Below are positions 25,503 to 34,851 of a stretch of DNA of 64,000 bases, one piece after another; the stretch's first letter is position 1, and each line of letters begins with the position of its first letter. Source of the DNA: Sphingobacterium sp. SGG-5 (GTDB lineage: Bacteria; Bacteroidota; Bacteroidia; Sphingobacteriales; Sphingobacteriaceae); assembly GCF_011043525.1 (NCBI RefSeq), contig NZ_JAAKGO010000006.1:310001-374000 (forward strand), in the 5' to 3' direction. The notes below the pieces were generated by a model that was given only the letters and a program-made list of their open reading frames with translations, made no database searches and was not told where the DNA came from. Position numbers and translations under genes: made by a program.

Positions 25503-26480
25503 TTGAGTGAGTTAGTTATCAATTTAGATAGTGCAAATTTAGTGTCACTATGGGGAGCCCAGAATGAAAATTTTGAAACCATTAAAGACAGTTTCCCCAA
25601 ATTACGTTTAGTGGCTCGTGGGAATGAGTTGAAGGTCTTGGGCGAGGAGAAGGAACAGCAATTATTTGAAACTTTTTTTTCTACGGTTTTAAGTCATGTT
25701 TCCAAATTTAATGAGTTATCCGGCTTAGAACTCGAAGAGTTCTTGCGCCATATCAAACCGAACGGTGCTATTCCCGATATGAAGCCGGATTCGGCGGATA
25801 CACATCCCATTCAAAAAGGCGAGCCGATTGTATATGGACCGAATGGAATAATTGTGCGTGCGCGGACCCCTAACCAGCTGAAGATGGTCAATAGTATATT
25901 AAAAAATGATATATTATTCGCTATCGGCCCAGCGGGTACGGGAAAAACCTATACGGCTGTAGCGCTCGCAGTGCGCGCCTTGCGCAACAAGGAAATCAAA
26001 CGAATCATCTTGACCCGCCCTGCTGTAGAAGCGGGTGAAAACTTAGGTTTTCTGCCGGGGGACTTAAAAGAGAAAGTAGACCCCTATCTGCGCCCTTTAT
26101 ATGATGCTTTGGATGATATGATTCCTGCCGAGAAATTAAAGGGTTATCTGGAGAATAGAACGATCGAGGTTGCACCATTAGCGTTTATGCGGGGGCGAAC
26201 CTTGGACAATTGTTTTGTGATTTTAGATGAGGCCCAAAATGCGACGGATATGCAACTGAAGATGTTTCTGACCCGCATGGGGCCTACGGCGAAGTTTATC
26301 GTGACCGGAGACTTGACGCAAATTGATTTGCCCCGAAAAACGCAGTCTGGCCTGGCTACGGCTGTAAAAATTCTCGAGGGAATAAAAGGGATTGATATTA
26401 TTTATCTCACAGGAAGTGATGTGGTTCGCCATAAATTGGTGAAACGTATTTTGGAGGCTTACGGAGATTTAAATAACTAA
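25503..26480 (+). CDS. phoH: PhoH-family ATPase (TTG start)
   Basis: 325 residues. Translation must begin at the TTG at 25503: an in-frame stop lies at 25473-25475, no ATG or GTG falls between, and the first internal Met is about 90 residues in, past the conserved N-terminus ([20 protein letters not shown]). Walker A GPAGTGKT at 142-149 and Walker [10 protein letters not shown] at 238-246 are intact. PhoH proteins are RNA-associated ATPases, often with phosphate-stress or ribosome/RNase links. Here phoH starts a run of plus-strand genes with short spacers: purC, the STAS gene, rnz and his. Confidence 0.93.
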   Translation: MSELVINLDSANLVSLWGAQNENFETIKDSFPKLRLVARGNELKVLGEEKEQQLFETFFSTVLSHVSKFNELSGLELEEFLRHIKPNGAIPDMKPDSADTHPIQKGEPIVYGPNGIIVRARTPNQLKMVNSILKNDILFAIGPAGTGKTYTAVALAVRALRNKEIKRIILTRPAVEAGENLGFLPGDLKEKVDPYLRPLYDALDDMIPAEKLKGYLENRTIEVAPLAFMRGRTLDNCFVILDEAQNATDMQLKMFLTRMGPTAKFIVTGDLTQIDLPRKTQSGLATAVKILEGIKGIDIIYLTGSDVVRHKLVKRILEAYGDLNN

Positions 26481-26511
26481 TACAAAAAGCGGTGTGTGCC
26501 GTAAAAAGACC

Positions 26512-27465
26512 ATGAACACAATAAAGGAAACAAATTTTAAATTTGAAAGGCAAACGGCTTTTTATCGAGGGAAAGTGCGGGATGTATATACGATAGCCGA
26601 CGAATATTTGGTTATGATTGCATCTGATCGCTTATCCGCTTTTGATGTAGTATTACCGAGGCCTATTCCCTATAAAGGGCAAGTCCTCAACCAGATTGCA
26701 TCAAAATTTTTGAAAGCGACGGCAGATATTTTACCCAATTGGGTTGTTTCTGTACCTGACCCCAACGTGACCATCGGAATGCGGTGTGAACCGTTTAAAG
26801 TAGAAATGGTCATCCGCGGATATTTGTCCGGACATGCGTGGCGTACGTATAAAGAAGGGAAGAGAGAACTATGCGGCGTCACCCTCCCTGAAGGGCTGAA
26901 AGAGAACGGCAAGCTACCACAGCCCATCATTACCCCCTCGACCAAAGCCGACATTGGACATGACGAGGATATTTCCAAGGAAGACATTATCGCCCGCGGA
27001 ATTGTTGGGCAAGCCGATTACGAACAATTAGAAAACTACGCACACGCACTTTTTCAGCGAGGGACAGCCATCGCCCAGCAGCAGGGCCTGATCCTTGTAG
27101 ACACCAAGTACGAGTTTGGCAAGCGGGATGAGCAGATCTATCTGATGGACGAAATACATACCCCAGATTCATCCCGTTACTTCTATGTAGATGGCTATGA
27201 GGAGCGGCAACAGCGCGGCGAGCCACAAAAGCAACTATCTAAAGAATTTGTGAGGCAATGGCTTATAGAGAATGGTTTTCAAGGTAAAGCCGGACAGCAA
27301 ATTCCTGAAATGACGGATAACATTGTACAGTCGATTTCCGAGCGTTATATCGAATTGTTTGAGCATATCACGGGCGAAAAATTTGTGTTTCCTCAAGAAG
27401 GGTCGACGACCGAACGGATAGCCAAAAATGTAAATCAGGCGTTAACGACGCTGTTAGACAGATAA
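26512..27465 (+). CDS. purC: Phosphoribosylaminoimidazole-succinocarboxamide synthase
   Basis: 317 residues from the ATG at 26512; a GTG at 26494 in the same frame adds six unconserved residues and is rejected. SAICAR synthetase motifs: [29 protein letters not shown] (nucleotide binding), [42 protein letters not shown] and [13 protein letters not shown]. It ligates CAIR and aspartate in purine biosynthesis. Length is that of the longer PurC type (~300 residues, as in Bacteroidota and fungi). It is 31 bases after phoH and 12 bases before the STAS gene. Confidence 0.96.
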   Translation: MNTIKETNFKFERQTAFYRGKVRDVYTIADEYLVMIASDRLSAFDVVLPRPIPYKGQVLNQIASKFLKATADILPNWVVSVPDPNVTIGMRCEPFKVEMVIRGYLSGHAWRTYKEGKRELCGVTLPEGLKENGKLPQPIITPSTKADIGHDEDISKEDIIARGIVGQADYEQLENYAHALFQRGTAIAQQQGLILVDTKYEFGKRDEQIYLMDEIHTPDSSRYFYVDGYEERQQRGEPQKQLSKEFVRQWLIENGFQGKAGQQIPEMTDNIVQSISERYIELFEHITGEKFVFPQEGSTTERIAKNVNQALTTLLDR

Positions 27466-27477
27466 AAATATTTAATC

Positions 27478-27855
27478 ATGCGGTATACTATTGAAAAACA
27501 CGAACGTTATGTTGTCATTGAGCCCCTTTGTGACAGCATCAACGCAGAAGAAGCAGCCTTTTTAAAAGGTGAATTTATGCTACGCAATACTTCCGGACAG
27601 CGCAATATCGTATTGGATCTTTTGCATGTCAATGAGATTGATGCGGACGGGACTCGAGTGGGCTTATTGGCCCATAGGCTTTGTAAAACTGTGGGAGGCC
27701 TCTTTATTCTAACCGGCTTGCAGGAGCAGGTTTTACATATGTTGAAAGTCGCCAAATTGGAATCTCATTTTATTATCGCAGCGTCGCTGTCCGAAGCGGA
27801 GGACATCATCTTTGGGAATGAAATTCAACGCGAGCTGCTCAAGAAAAACGCTTAG
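27478..27855 (+). CDS. STAS-domain protein with Asp at the phospho-Ser position
   Basis: 125 residues covering one STAS domain: RYTIEKHERYVVIEPL (first strands), NIVLDLLHVNEIDADGTRVGLL (central strand and helix), GGLFILTGLQEQVLHMLKVAKLE (second half). In anti-anti-sigma factors the helix begins DSSG and the second Ser is phosphorylated by a serine kinase. Here the motif reads DADG, with Asp57 at that place, so ordinary phospho-switching is unlikely. The gene ends 3 bases before rnz and is certainly co-transcribed with it. No sigma-factor kinase gene is nearby. Confidence 0.85.
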   Translation: MRYTIEKHERYVVIEPLCDSINAEEAAFLKGEFMLRNTSGQRNIVLDLLHVNEIDADGTRVGLLAHRLCKTVGGLFILTGLQEQVLHMLKVAKLESHFIIAASLSEAEDIIFGNEIQRELLKKNA

Positions 27856-27858
27856 TCC

Positions 27859-28770
27859 ATGAAATTCGAGGTACTGGTATTGGGAAACAGTTCGGCGACA
27901 CCGATGTATGATCGACACCCCACCTCGCAGCTGGTCAATTTCAACGAGCAGTTTTTTTTGATTGATTGTGGTGAAGGGACGCAAATGCAACTCTTCCGCT
28001 ATGGCGTCAAGTCCAACAAAATTTCCGTTATTTTCATCAGCCATTTGCATGGTGATCATTATTTGGGGTTGGCTGGCTTGCTGTCGTCCATGAATCTGCA
28101 CGGGCGAAAAAACGAGTTACATCTATATGGTCCCGCCGCTTTGTGGGATATCCTTGCCCTGCAGTTCAAGCATTCCGACACGACGTTAAGGTATGATCTT
28201 ATTTTTCATGCGACGAATCCCGAGCAAGCCGAGGTTATTTTCGAAACCCCAATGTTGAAAGTAACTTCTTTTCCCTTACAGCATCGGGTACCGACTACCG
28301 GGTTCAGATTTGATGAAGGCCCCCGCCGGGCCCCACTTATTCGGGAGAAGATCGAACAATGGAATGTTCCCACGGTCTTTTTGCCTTTATTAAAGCGGGG
28401 GATGGATTGTACCGATGTTGATGGAACTGTCTATCGGGCCGAGGATTTCACAACACCTGCTCCAGCATCAAGAAGCTATGCCTATTGTTCAGATACAAGG
28501 GCTTTTGCAACGTATACCGATCATATTCAGGGTGTCGATCTGCTCTATCATGAGTCCACTTTTGCCCATGATATGCTTGGACGGGCACAGGAAACCCTTC
28601 ACTCGACAGCATATGAGGCTGCGCAGGTGGCACAGCAGGTAGGCGCCAAAAGATTATTACTGGGACATTACTCCGCACGTTATAAAGATTTATTGCCACT
28701 TTGGGATGAAGCCGTTCCGGTTTTTCCTGCCACTGAGCTCTCGATCGAGGGAAAATGGTTTATTGTTTAG
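27859..28770 (+). CDS. rnz: Ribonuclease Z (tRNA 3' endonuclease)
   Basis: 303 residues, standard short RNase Z length. The metallo-beta-lactamase metal site is complete: SHLHGDHYLG supplies His62, His64, Asp66 and His67, then His142 (LQHRVPTTGF), Asp212 (YCSDTRAF) and His270 (GHYSARY). His231 in the HEST motif is the usual general acid. The flexible-arm region lies at ~150-190. It cleaves the 3' trailer of tRNA precursors. It is preceded by the STAS gene with a 3-base gap and followed by hisC after 48 bases. Confidence 0.95.
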   Translation: MKFEVLVLGNSSATPMYDRHPTSQLVNFNEQFFLIDCGEGTQMQLFRYGVKSNKISVIFISHLHGDHYLGLAGLLSSMNLHGRKNELHLYGPAALWDILALQFKHSDTTLRYDLIFHATNPEQAEVIFETPMLKVTSFPLQHRVPTTGFRFDEGPRRAPLIREKIEQWNVPTVFLPLLKRGMDCTDVDGTVYRAEDFTTPAPASRSYAYCSDTRAFATYTDHIQGVDLLYHESTFAHDMLGRAQETLHSTAYEAAQVAQQVGAKRLLLGHYSARYKDLLPLWDEAVPVFPATELSIEGKWFIV

Positions 28771-28818
28771 TGAATTTGTAGATTTTTCCGCATCTTTACA
28801 CCTCGAAATTTTTTGTTC

Positions 28819-29877
28819 ATGAACACATCTTTTGATCTAAACAGTTTATTACGAGCTAATATCCGCGGCTTGGTTCCTTACTCCTCGGCCAGAGACGAAT
28901 TCAAAGGAGAAGGCTCGGTATTTCTGGATGCGAATGAAAACGCCTTTGGTTCCCCGTTAGATCATGCATACAACAGATATCCTGATCCGTTGCAAAAGAA
29001 AGTAAAGGTTAAGCTTTCGGAGATAAAAGGCGTTCCGGCAGAAAATATCTTCTTGGGGAATGGTAGCGATGAAGCGATCGATATCCTGTTTCGTGCTTTT
29101 TGCAACCCCGGCGTAGATAACGTCATTTTGGTGCCACCGACATATGGAATGTATGAAGTGTCGGCCAATATCAATGACGTCGAAGTCCGGAAAGTAAACC
29201 TTACCCCCGATTATCAATTGGATCTGGATGCAATAGCCGGAGCTATTGATGGGCATACAAAATTACTATTTATCTGCTCACCGAATAACCCGACCGGGAA
29301 TAGCATTCGGCGACAAGATATAGAGACCATCCTTGCAAATTTTGATGGCATTGTCGTCATCGATGAGGCCTATATCAATTTTTCGAAATATAAATCTTTT
29401 ACGTACGAATTAGCCGAATTTCCCAATCTGGTCGTTTTACAGACTTTATCCAAGGCTTGGGGACTTGCGGCGCTACGCTTAGGAATGGCCTTTGCGAGTA
29501 CCGATATTATAGCCGTACTCAACAAAATTAAACCGCCTTATAATATCAATCAGGCCACGCAGGACCTGGTGTTGGAGGCGCTGAACAATGTTGATGCGGT
29601 CAATACCTGGATCAAGGAAACTGTAAATGAACGCGAAAGGTTGCATAAGGAGCTGTCAACCCTTGCGCAAGTGGCCCATATCACGCCATCAGATGCTAAT
29701 TTTATACTCGTTAAATTGGAAGATCCACGTGGATTATACATTTTTCTAACGAACGAAGGAATTATCGTACGGGATCGCTCAAAAATAGAGCTTTGCGAGG
29801 GAAGTCTGCGGATTACCGTGGGAACTCCTGCGGAGAATAAAACACTATTAGCTGCAGTGCGGCAATTTTATAAATAA
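28819..29877 (+). CDS. hisC: Histidinol-phosphate aminotransferase
   Basis: 352 residues from the ATG at 28819; a TTG six bases upstream is in frame but unneeded. Fold type I PLP enzyme: [10 protein letters not shown] near residue 37, [11 protein letters not shown] (phosphate binding), SPNNPTGN at 154-161, DEAYINF at 182-188, and the PLP lysine Lys212 in [18 protein letters not shown]. It converts imidazole acetol-phosphate to histidinol phosphate. First gene of the histidine run in this window; hisG and hisD, which usually precede it, are replaced by rnz and purC. Confidence 0.95.
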   Translation: MNTSFDLNSLLRANIRGLVPYSSARDEFKGEGSVFLDANENAFGSPLDHAYNRYPDPLQKKVKVKLSEIKGVPAENIFLGNGSDEAIDILFRAFCNPGVDNVILVPPTYGMYEVSANINDVEVRKVNLTPDYQLDLDAIAGAIDGHTKLLFICSPNNPTGNSIRRQDIETILANFDGIVVIDEAYINFSKYKSFTYELAEFPNLVVLQTLSKAWGLAALRLGMAFASTDIIAVLNKIKPPYNINQATQDLVLEALNNVDAVNTWIKETVNERERLHKELSTLAQVAHITPSDANFILVKLEDPRGLYIFLTNEGIIVRDRSKIELCEGSLRITVGTPAENKTLLAAVRQFYK

Positions 29878-29896
29878 TCTATTGTTTAGGACAGAT

Positions 29897-31027
29897 ATGC
29901 TGAAAAGACTTTTATTTATTGACCGTGATGGTACGCTTATTCTCGAGCCTGAAGATGAGCAGATCGATTCATTTGCAAAGCTTAAGTTTTACCCCGGCGC
30001 GTTACAGTATCTACCCAAAATTGCTCGGGAGCTGGATTTTGAGCTGGTCTTGGTGTCTAACCAAGATGGGTTAGGTACAGATTCCCATCCCGAAGCCAAC
30101 TTTTGGCCTGTTCATCATTTTATCGTAGACACCTTTAAAGGGGAAGGTGTGACTTTTGTTAAAGAGCATATCGACCGGACCTTTCCACATGAGAATGCCG
30201 TTACCCGCAAACCGGGCGTAGGACTGTTGACCGAATATTTTGATGAGAAAGTTTACAATCTCAAGGAGTCTTTTGTTATCGGTGATCGTGTGAATGACGT
30301 AAAATTAGCACAAAACCTTGGTGCACGGGCGATATGGCTTCGCAATAACGATGATCTCGGGAAACACGAGAATGTGGAGATTGCGGAGGAATCAGTTGCA
30401 TTGGAAACTGCAGACTGGAAGGCCATCTATGAATTCTTGAAGTTGGGCACACGGACGGGTGAACATCATCGTAAAACGAATGAAACGGATATCTATATTA
30501 AGATCAATCTGGATGGTTCGGGCAAGGCAGATATCGATACAGGATTGCCATTCTTTGATCATATGTTAGATCAGATTGCGCGACATGGTGCCGTTGACCT
30601 AACGGTTAAAGTAAAGGGAGACCTTCATATCGACGAACACCATACTATTGAAGATACGGGAATCGCGTTGGGTGAATTATTTTTAAAGGTACTTGGCGAT
30701 AAACGTGGTATAGAAAGGTATGCTTACACGTTACCGATGGACGATTGTCTGGCACAGGTAGCACTTGATTTCGGCGGTCGTAACTGGATTGTTTGGCAAG
30801 CTGAATTCCTTCGGGAAAAAATCGGCGATATGCCGACTGAGATGTTTTTTCATTTCTTTAAATCCTTTTCTGATGGCTCTAAATCAAATCTGAATATCAA
30901 AGCAGAGGGCGATAACGAACACCATAAAATCGAAGCCATTTTTAAGGCATTTGCAAAATCGATTAAGAAGGCGGTGCGAAGAGATGCAGATAATATGCAA
31001 TTGCCCAGTACGAAGGGAGTGTTATAA
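29897..31027 (+). CDS. hisB: Bifunctional histidinol-phosphatase / imidazoleglycerol-phosphate dehydratase
   Basis: 376 residues from the ATG at 29897 (an in-frame TTG at 29882 is rejected). N-terminal HAD phosphatase: FIDRDGT with Asp9 and Asp11, motif VSNQDG at 53-58, and GDRVND at 129-134. C-terminal IGP dehydratase from ~195: FFDHML at 219-224 and DEHHTIED at 246-253, the manganese-binding histidine motifs. It carries out steps 6 and 8 of histidine synthesis. The gene starts 19 bases after hisC. Confidence 0.95.
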   Translation: MLKRLLFIDRDGTLILEPEDEQIDSFAKLKFYPGALQYLPKIARELDFELVLVSNQDGLGTDSHPEANFWPVHHFIVDTFKGEGVTFVKEHIDRTFPHENAVTRKPGVGLLTEYFDEKVYNLKESFVIGDRVNDVKLAQNLGARAIWLRNNDDLGKHENVEIAEESVALETADWKAIYEFLKLGTRTGEHHRKTNETDIYIKINLDGSGKADIDTGLPFFDHMLDQIARHGAVDLTVKVKGDLHIDEHHTIEDTGIALGELFLKVLGDKRGIERYAYTLPMDDCLAQVALDFGGRNWIVWQAEFLREKIGDMPTEMFFHFFKSFSDGSKSNLNIKAEGDNEHHKIEAIFKAFAKSIKKAVRRDADNMQLPSTKGVL

Positions 31028-31030
31028 GAA

Positions 31031-31122
31031 GTACGATATGCGCCTGCCTGCGGTAGGCAGATATTGCGATGTGCGATATGAGATGAGTGATCTCAATACG
31101 CAATACGTACTACGCAATACTA
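31031..31122. repeat. Palindromic intergenic repeat-like element between hisB and hisH
   Basis: About 90 bases of self-complementary sequence with no coding role. Parts seen: CTGCCTGCGGTAGGCAG (31044-31060), a hairpin with a 3-base loop and one G-T pair; a second hairpin GAGAT-GAGTG-ATCTC (31080-31094); and left-arm TATTGCG (31062-31068) that is complementary to CGCAATA, which occurs twice on the right (ACGCAATAC as a direct repeat). The parts nest into a long, decayed stem-loop. The look is that of a dispersed REP/MITE-like unit inserted in the operon; only one copy is in the window. Confidence 0.6.
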
Positions 31123-31128
31123 AAAACA

Positions 31129-31725
31129 ATGATAGGAATAGTCAATTACGGAGCAGGAAACATATTTTCCCTAACGGCAGCATTAGACCGTATTCACGTG
31201 CAATACGGCATGATCAACCGGAAGGAAGAGTTTGATCGGTATGATCGTATTATTATACCGGGAGTAGGCCATGCGGGTGCGGCCATGCACAAACTCCGGG
31301 ACACCGGTTTGGTGGAAACCATATTAGCACTGGATAAACCTGTATTGGGAATATGTGTAGGTATGCAACTACTGACTGCTTTTTCGGAGGAGGGAGAAGC
31401 AGACCTATTGTCCATTGTTCCCTTAAAAACGTTACATTTCGATAAACGTATAGACAATAAGGTGCCGCATATGGGTTGGAATAGCATACATGTCGAAAAC
31501 AGCCACCCCTTATTCCGCGATATTGCCGATAATGCTTACTTTTACTTCGTCCATTCTTATTTTATAGAGTTCGACACTGCCTACACCTTGGCACAGTGTA
31601 CGTACGGTCTTACTTTTTCAGCGTCCTTACAAAAGGATAATTTTTTCGGTGTACAATTTCACCCCGAAAAGTCCGGGAAGTATGGAGAACAATTATTATT
31701 GAATTTTTCGAGCATAGTACTTTAA
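31129..31725 (+). CDS. hisH: Imidazole glycerol phosphate synthase, glutaminase subunit
   Basis: 198 residues from the ATG at 31129; the open frame reaches back to a GTG at 31087, but that segment lies in the palindromic repeat and is not protein-like. Class I glutamine amidotransferase triad: Cys76 in VLGICVGMQLL, His178 and Glu180 in FGVQFHPEKSG. The N-terminus IVNYGAGNIFSL is typical of HisH. It supplies ammonia to HisF. Confidence 0.95.
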   Translation: MIGIVNYGAGNIFSLTAALDRIHVQYGMINRKEEFDRYDRIIIPGVGHAGAAMHKLRDTGLVETILALDKPVLGICVGMQLLTAFSEEGEADLLSIVPLKTLHFDKRIDNKVPHMGWNSIHVENSHPLFRDIADNAYFYFVHSYFIEFDTAYTLAQCTYGLTFSASLQKDNFFGVQFHPEKSGKYGEQLLLNFSSIVL

Positions 31726-31747
31726 GCTATAGATAATTTTAATTTTT

Positions 31748-31755
31748 TAACTTTG
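31748..31755 (+). promoter_or_regulatory. Possible internal promoter before hisA
   Basis: TAACTTTG is an exact match to the TAnnTTTG -7 element, 18 bases before the hisA ATG, in the 48-base hisH-hisA gap. No good -33 TTG was found at the usual distance, so it may be fortuitous or weak. Confidence 0.35.
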
Positions 31756-31773
31756 ACATTTTAAACACGTATC

Positions 31774-32526
31774 ATGTATATTATTCCAGCAATTGATGTT
31801 TTAGACCAAAAGGTTGTCCGTCTTCGGGAAGGTTCTTACGACGATGTGACGACTTACCCTATTTCATTGGAGGAACAGATTGAAAAATACCATGCCAATG
31901 GTACTGAGTTGGTTCATGTTATCGATTTGAATGGTGCCAAAGGTGATTTTTCGAATCAATCTTATCTTTTCGATATCGTACGTCGTACCGAAATGAAAGT
32001 CCAGTATGGAGGAGGTGTCCGTAGTATTGAGAAAGTGAAAGAGTTGATTGATGCAGGTATATATCGCGTGATCGTAGGTACGCAAGCGATCACCAATCCT
32101 ACTTTTTTGGAAGAATTGAGTCAGCTCAACGAAGGTCGGGTTAAATATGCGGACCATATTGTCATTGCCATCGATGTATTGGATGAGGTTATTAAATATT
32201 CAGGTTGGTTAGAAAGCTCACCGATCAAACTGATCGAATATATCGACAAATGTCTCTCTTTAGGATTCTATCGCTTTCTATGTACAGATATCAGTAAAGA
32301 TGGCAAGTTGGGCGGTGCCGGCGTTGAGCTCTATCAAAAGTTACTCGATCATTCACCGATTATCAAATTGATCGGTTCGGGAGGTATTAGCTCTATGCAG
32401 GATATCGAAGCATTGAATGATTTAGGCCGAATGGAGTCTTGTGTAGTCGGCAAAGCTATTTATGAGAATAAAATCACGATCGAAGAAATCAAAGATTGGA
32501 ATCTCAAGTCTTTGATTAAATTTTAG
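31774..32526 (+). CDS. hisA: ProFAR isomerase
   Basis: 250 residues, a (beta/alpha)8 barrel paralogous to HisF. The first strand IPAIDVLD carries catalytic Asp8; VQYGGGVRSIE and GSGGISSMQDIEAL are the two phosphate-binding loops, and FLCTDISKDGKLGG carries the acceptor aspartate on the second half. It opens the ribose ring of ProFAR in histidine synthesis. The gene follows hisH after 48 bases and precedes hisF by 14 bases. Confidence 0.95.
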   Translation: MYIIPAIDVLDQKVVRLREGSYDDVTTYPISLEEQIEKYHANGTELVHVIDLNGAKGDFSNQSYLFDIVRRTEMKVQYGGGVRSIEKVKELIDAGIYRVIVGTQAITNPTFLEELSQLNEGRVKYADHIVIAIDVLDEVIKYSGWLESSPIKLIEYIDKCLSLGFYRFLCTDISKDGKLGGAGVELYQKLLDHSPIIKLIGSGGISSMQDIEALNDLGRMESCVVGKAIYENKITIEEIKDWNLKSLIKF

Positions 32527-32540
32527 CTTAAGCTTATAAC

Positions 32541-33293
32541 ATGTTGGCAAAGCGTATTATTCCTTGTTTAGATGTTAAAGATGGACGGACCGTCAAGGGG
32601 GTCAATTTTGTTGATTTACGGGACGCCGGAGATCCGGTAGAACTGGCGTGGCAGTATTCCGAGCAAGGGGCAGATGAACTCGTTTTCCTGGATATCACAG
32701 CCACGCATGAAAAGCGCAAAACGACCATAGAGCTGGTTAAAGCTGTCGCGCGGCAGGTCAATATTCCGTTCACGATCGGCGGAGGAATTAACGAATTGGC
32801 GGACGCCGATATTTTGCTAAACAGTGGTGCGGATAAAATATCCATCAATTCGGCAGCAGTACGCAATCCACAGCTTATTGATGACCTCGCGCGGGCCTTC
32901 GGGACACAATTTGTCGTCGTCGCCGTGGATACGCGTCTTATTGACGGAAGGAATTATGTACACTTGAGAGGCGGACGGGACAAGACGGAGATCGAAACCG
33001 AACATTGGATTAGAGAAGCTGAAGACCGAGGAGCAGGCGAAATCCTGTTGACATCTATGGATCATGACGGCACCAAGAATGGTTTTGATAATGCTTTGTT
33101 GAAGAAGATTAATGAGCAGCTTCATATTCCGTTAATAGCCTCTGGAGGCGCCGGCAATTCACAGCATTTTGTGGACGTCTTTCAACAAAGTAATGTTGAT
33201 GCGGCATTGGCAGCGTCAGTATTCCATTATGGAGAAATCTTGATACCGGAATTAAAAGAAACATTGAAGGCCGAGGGCATTGTCGTACGGTAA
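32541..33293 (+). CDS. hisF: Imidazole glycerol phosphate synthase, cyclase subunit
   Basis: 250 residues. The first strand [20 protein letters not shown] gives catalytic Asp11; [12 protein letters not shown] gives the second catalytic residue Asp130. Phosphate loops are FTIGGGI and IASGGAGN. It forms the HisH-HisF complex that makes IGP and AICAR. AICAR feeds back into the purine pathway, to which the nearby purC also belongs; this is probably coincidental. Confidence 0.96.
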   Translation: MLAKRIIPCLDVKDGRTVKGVNFVDLRDAGDPVELAWQYSEQGADELVFLDITATHEKRKTTIELVKAVARQVNIPFTIGGGINELADADILLNSGADKISINSAAVRNPQLIDDLARAFGTQFVVVAVDTRLIDGRNYVHLRGGRDKTEIETEHWIREAEDRGAGEILLTSMDHDGTKNGFDNALLKKINEQLHIPLIASGGAGNSQHFVDVFQQSNVDAALAASVFHYGEILIPELKETLKAEGIVVR

Positions 33294-33313
33294 TATAATA
33301 AAATATTGAAATA

Positions 33314-33898
33314 ATGATAGATTTTGCAAAAGGAGACGGCTTAGTTCCCGTAATCATTCAAGACGCCCAGACATTGGAAGTGTTGATGTTGGGTTATATG
33401 AACGAGGAGGCTTGGCAGAAAACTCAGGCAGAAAAAAAGGTGACCTTCTTTTCGCGCAGCAAGGATAGGTTGTGGACCAAAGGTGAAGAGAGCGGTAATT
33501 TTCTGCATGTCGTGCGCTATCATATTGATTGTGACCAGGATACACTACTTATACAAGTACAACCGGAAGGCCCTACCTGCCACACCGGATCCAGAAGTTG
33601 TTTCCGCACCGATTTTAATCAAAACTTTTTGCTGCAATTGGAGCGCATTATCGGCAATCGGTATACTCATCCTACAGAAGAATCTTATGTCAACAGATTG
33701 CGAAATAGAGGACTGAATAAAATTGCGCAAAAGGTAGGCGAAGAGGCTGTGGAGACCGTTATCGCAGCTTTAGCACAGTCCGAACAAGAATTTATAGACG
33801 AGACGTCTGACTTATTTTTTCACCTATTGGTGCTTTTAAAAGAGAAAGGGGTTCCTTTAGAACGCATAGCCAAAAATCTCGAAAGCCGCCACCAATAG
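33314..33898 (+). CDS. hisIE: Bifunctional PR-AMP cyclohydrolase / PR-ATP pyrophosphohydrolase
   Basis: 194 residues. N-terminal HisI part: VLMLGYMNEEAW, SRSKDRLWTKGEESGN, the metal motif DCDQDTLL, and PTCHTGSRSCF. C-terminal HisE part (from ~105): YTHPTEESYVNRLRNRGLNK, KVGEEAVETVIAAL and ETSDLFFHLLVLL. It carries out the second and third steps of histidine synthesis. It is the last his gene here, after hisF by 20 bases. Confidence 0.95.
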   Translation: MIDFAKGDGLVPVIIQDAQTLEVLMLGYMNEEAWQKTQAEKKVTFFSRSKDRLWTKGEESGNFLHVVRYHIDCDQDTLLIQVQPEGPTCHTGSRSCFRTDFNQNFLLQLERIIGNRYTHPTEESYVNRLRNRGLNKIAQKVGEEAVETVIAALAQSEQEFIDETSDLFFHLLVLLKEKGVPLERIAKNLESRHQ

Positions 33899-33909
33899 TT
33901 TTATTAACC

Positions 33910-33928
33910 GGACTGTCAGGCACAGTCC
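33910..33928. repeat. Hairpin between hisIE and the WD40 gene
   Basis: GGACTGT (33910-33916) and ACAGTCC (33922-33928) form a perfect seven-pair stem with loop CAGGC, 11 bases after the hisIE stop. No T-run follows, so it is either a weak terminator or an mRNA-stabilising end of the his transcript. Confidence 0.45.
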
Positions 33929-33951
33929 CTTAACAAACGAAGGGGGAAATC

Positions 33952-34851
33952 ATGGATATCGTATTACAAGATACGTTAACAGGACATCAAAATCCTATTT
34001 ACATATTAGCGAGTGACGAGGCAAACCGGATTCTGTATTCTGCCGGTAATGATAAGGGCGTTGTGGAATGGGATTGGAATACGCTGAAGTTTCGAAGGAT
34101 ACTGTGTGCCGTACCGAGTTCGGTTTACGCACTTCATGTTATTCCGGATACGAACCTCCTTGCTGTGGGTATGCGCTCTGGTGAAATCTATATCGTAGAT
34201 ACTGTCCAACAAACCTTGCAGGCGAAGTTGAAAGTAGATTCCGGTGCTGTCTTTTCCGTCAAATCATTGCCCGCGAAGCAAGAACTTATTGCTGTAGGGG
34301 AGGAAGGCAGGGCTTATATATGGAGCTTGGGGAATTTTGAATTGTTGTACACCTTCAAAATTTCAGATACGACGGTGCGGGTCATCGCTATGGATGAGGA
34401 TGCACAATACTTGGCATTCGGCGATAAGAATGGTTTTGTGCATATCAGCAATACGGAGGACTATCATCCAGTGGCTACGAAACAGATACATGAGAAAGCA
34501 ATCACCAGTCTGTGCTTTATGCACGGAAGCTTGTTTAGTGGAGCGCGGGATGCCAAGATGTACAAGCTTTCCTATCCAAGTTTAGAAGTACAAGCCGGTA
34601 TTACGCCGCATATGTTCACCGTCTATGGTATTTTAAATTTGGATAACAGCTCCTACTTTTCGACTGTAAGCCGTGATAAGACCATCAAAATCTGGAATCA
34701 GGATCTTAAATTGCAAAAGAATGTTTCCCGGGACAAAGGCATCGATTCCCATTTCCTTTCCATCAATAGCCAAGCCTATCATCATCAATTAGGTCTATTG
34801 GCTACAGCCGGCGATGACAAGATGATAAAAGTTTGGCGGCTTAGTTACTGA
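33952..34851 (+). CDS. Seven-bladed WD40 propeller protein
   Basis: 299 residues, no signal peptide, so cytoplasmic. Seven repeats can be counted by their closing strands: VVEWDWN, IYIVDTV, AYIWSLG, VHISNTE, MYKLSYP, IKIWNQD and IKVWRLSY; blade 1 also has the GNDKGVV turn. They make a single closed propeller with no extra domain, which points to a protein-protein scaffold. The partner is unknown. The start has an unusually strong Shine-Dalgarno for this phylum, AGGGGG at 33941-33946, six bases before the ATG. Its stop overlaps the converging sprA stop by 7 bases. Confidence 0.9.
   Translation: MDIVLQDTLTGHQNPIYILASDEANRILYSAGNDKGVVEWDWNTLKFRRILCAVPSSVYALHVIPDTNLLAVGMRSGEIYIVDTVQQTLQAKLKVDSGAVFSVKSLPAKQELIAVGEEGRAYIWSLGNFELLYTFKISDTTVRVIAMDEDAQYLAFGDKNGFVHISNTEDYHPVATKQIHEKAITSLCFMHGSLFSGARDAKMYKLSYPSLEVQAGITPHMFTVYGILNLDNSSYFSTVSRDKTIKIWNQDLKLQKNVSRDKGIDSHFLSINSQAYHHQLGLLATAGDDKMIKVWRLSY

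Noticed and set aside
30951..31235. 94-codon plus-strand frame crossing hisB end, the palindromic repeat and hisH start
   Set aside because: Overlaps two conserved genes out of frame and runs through a repeat; no protein-like features.
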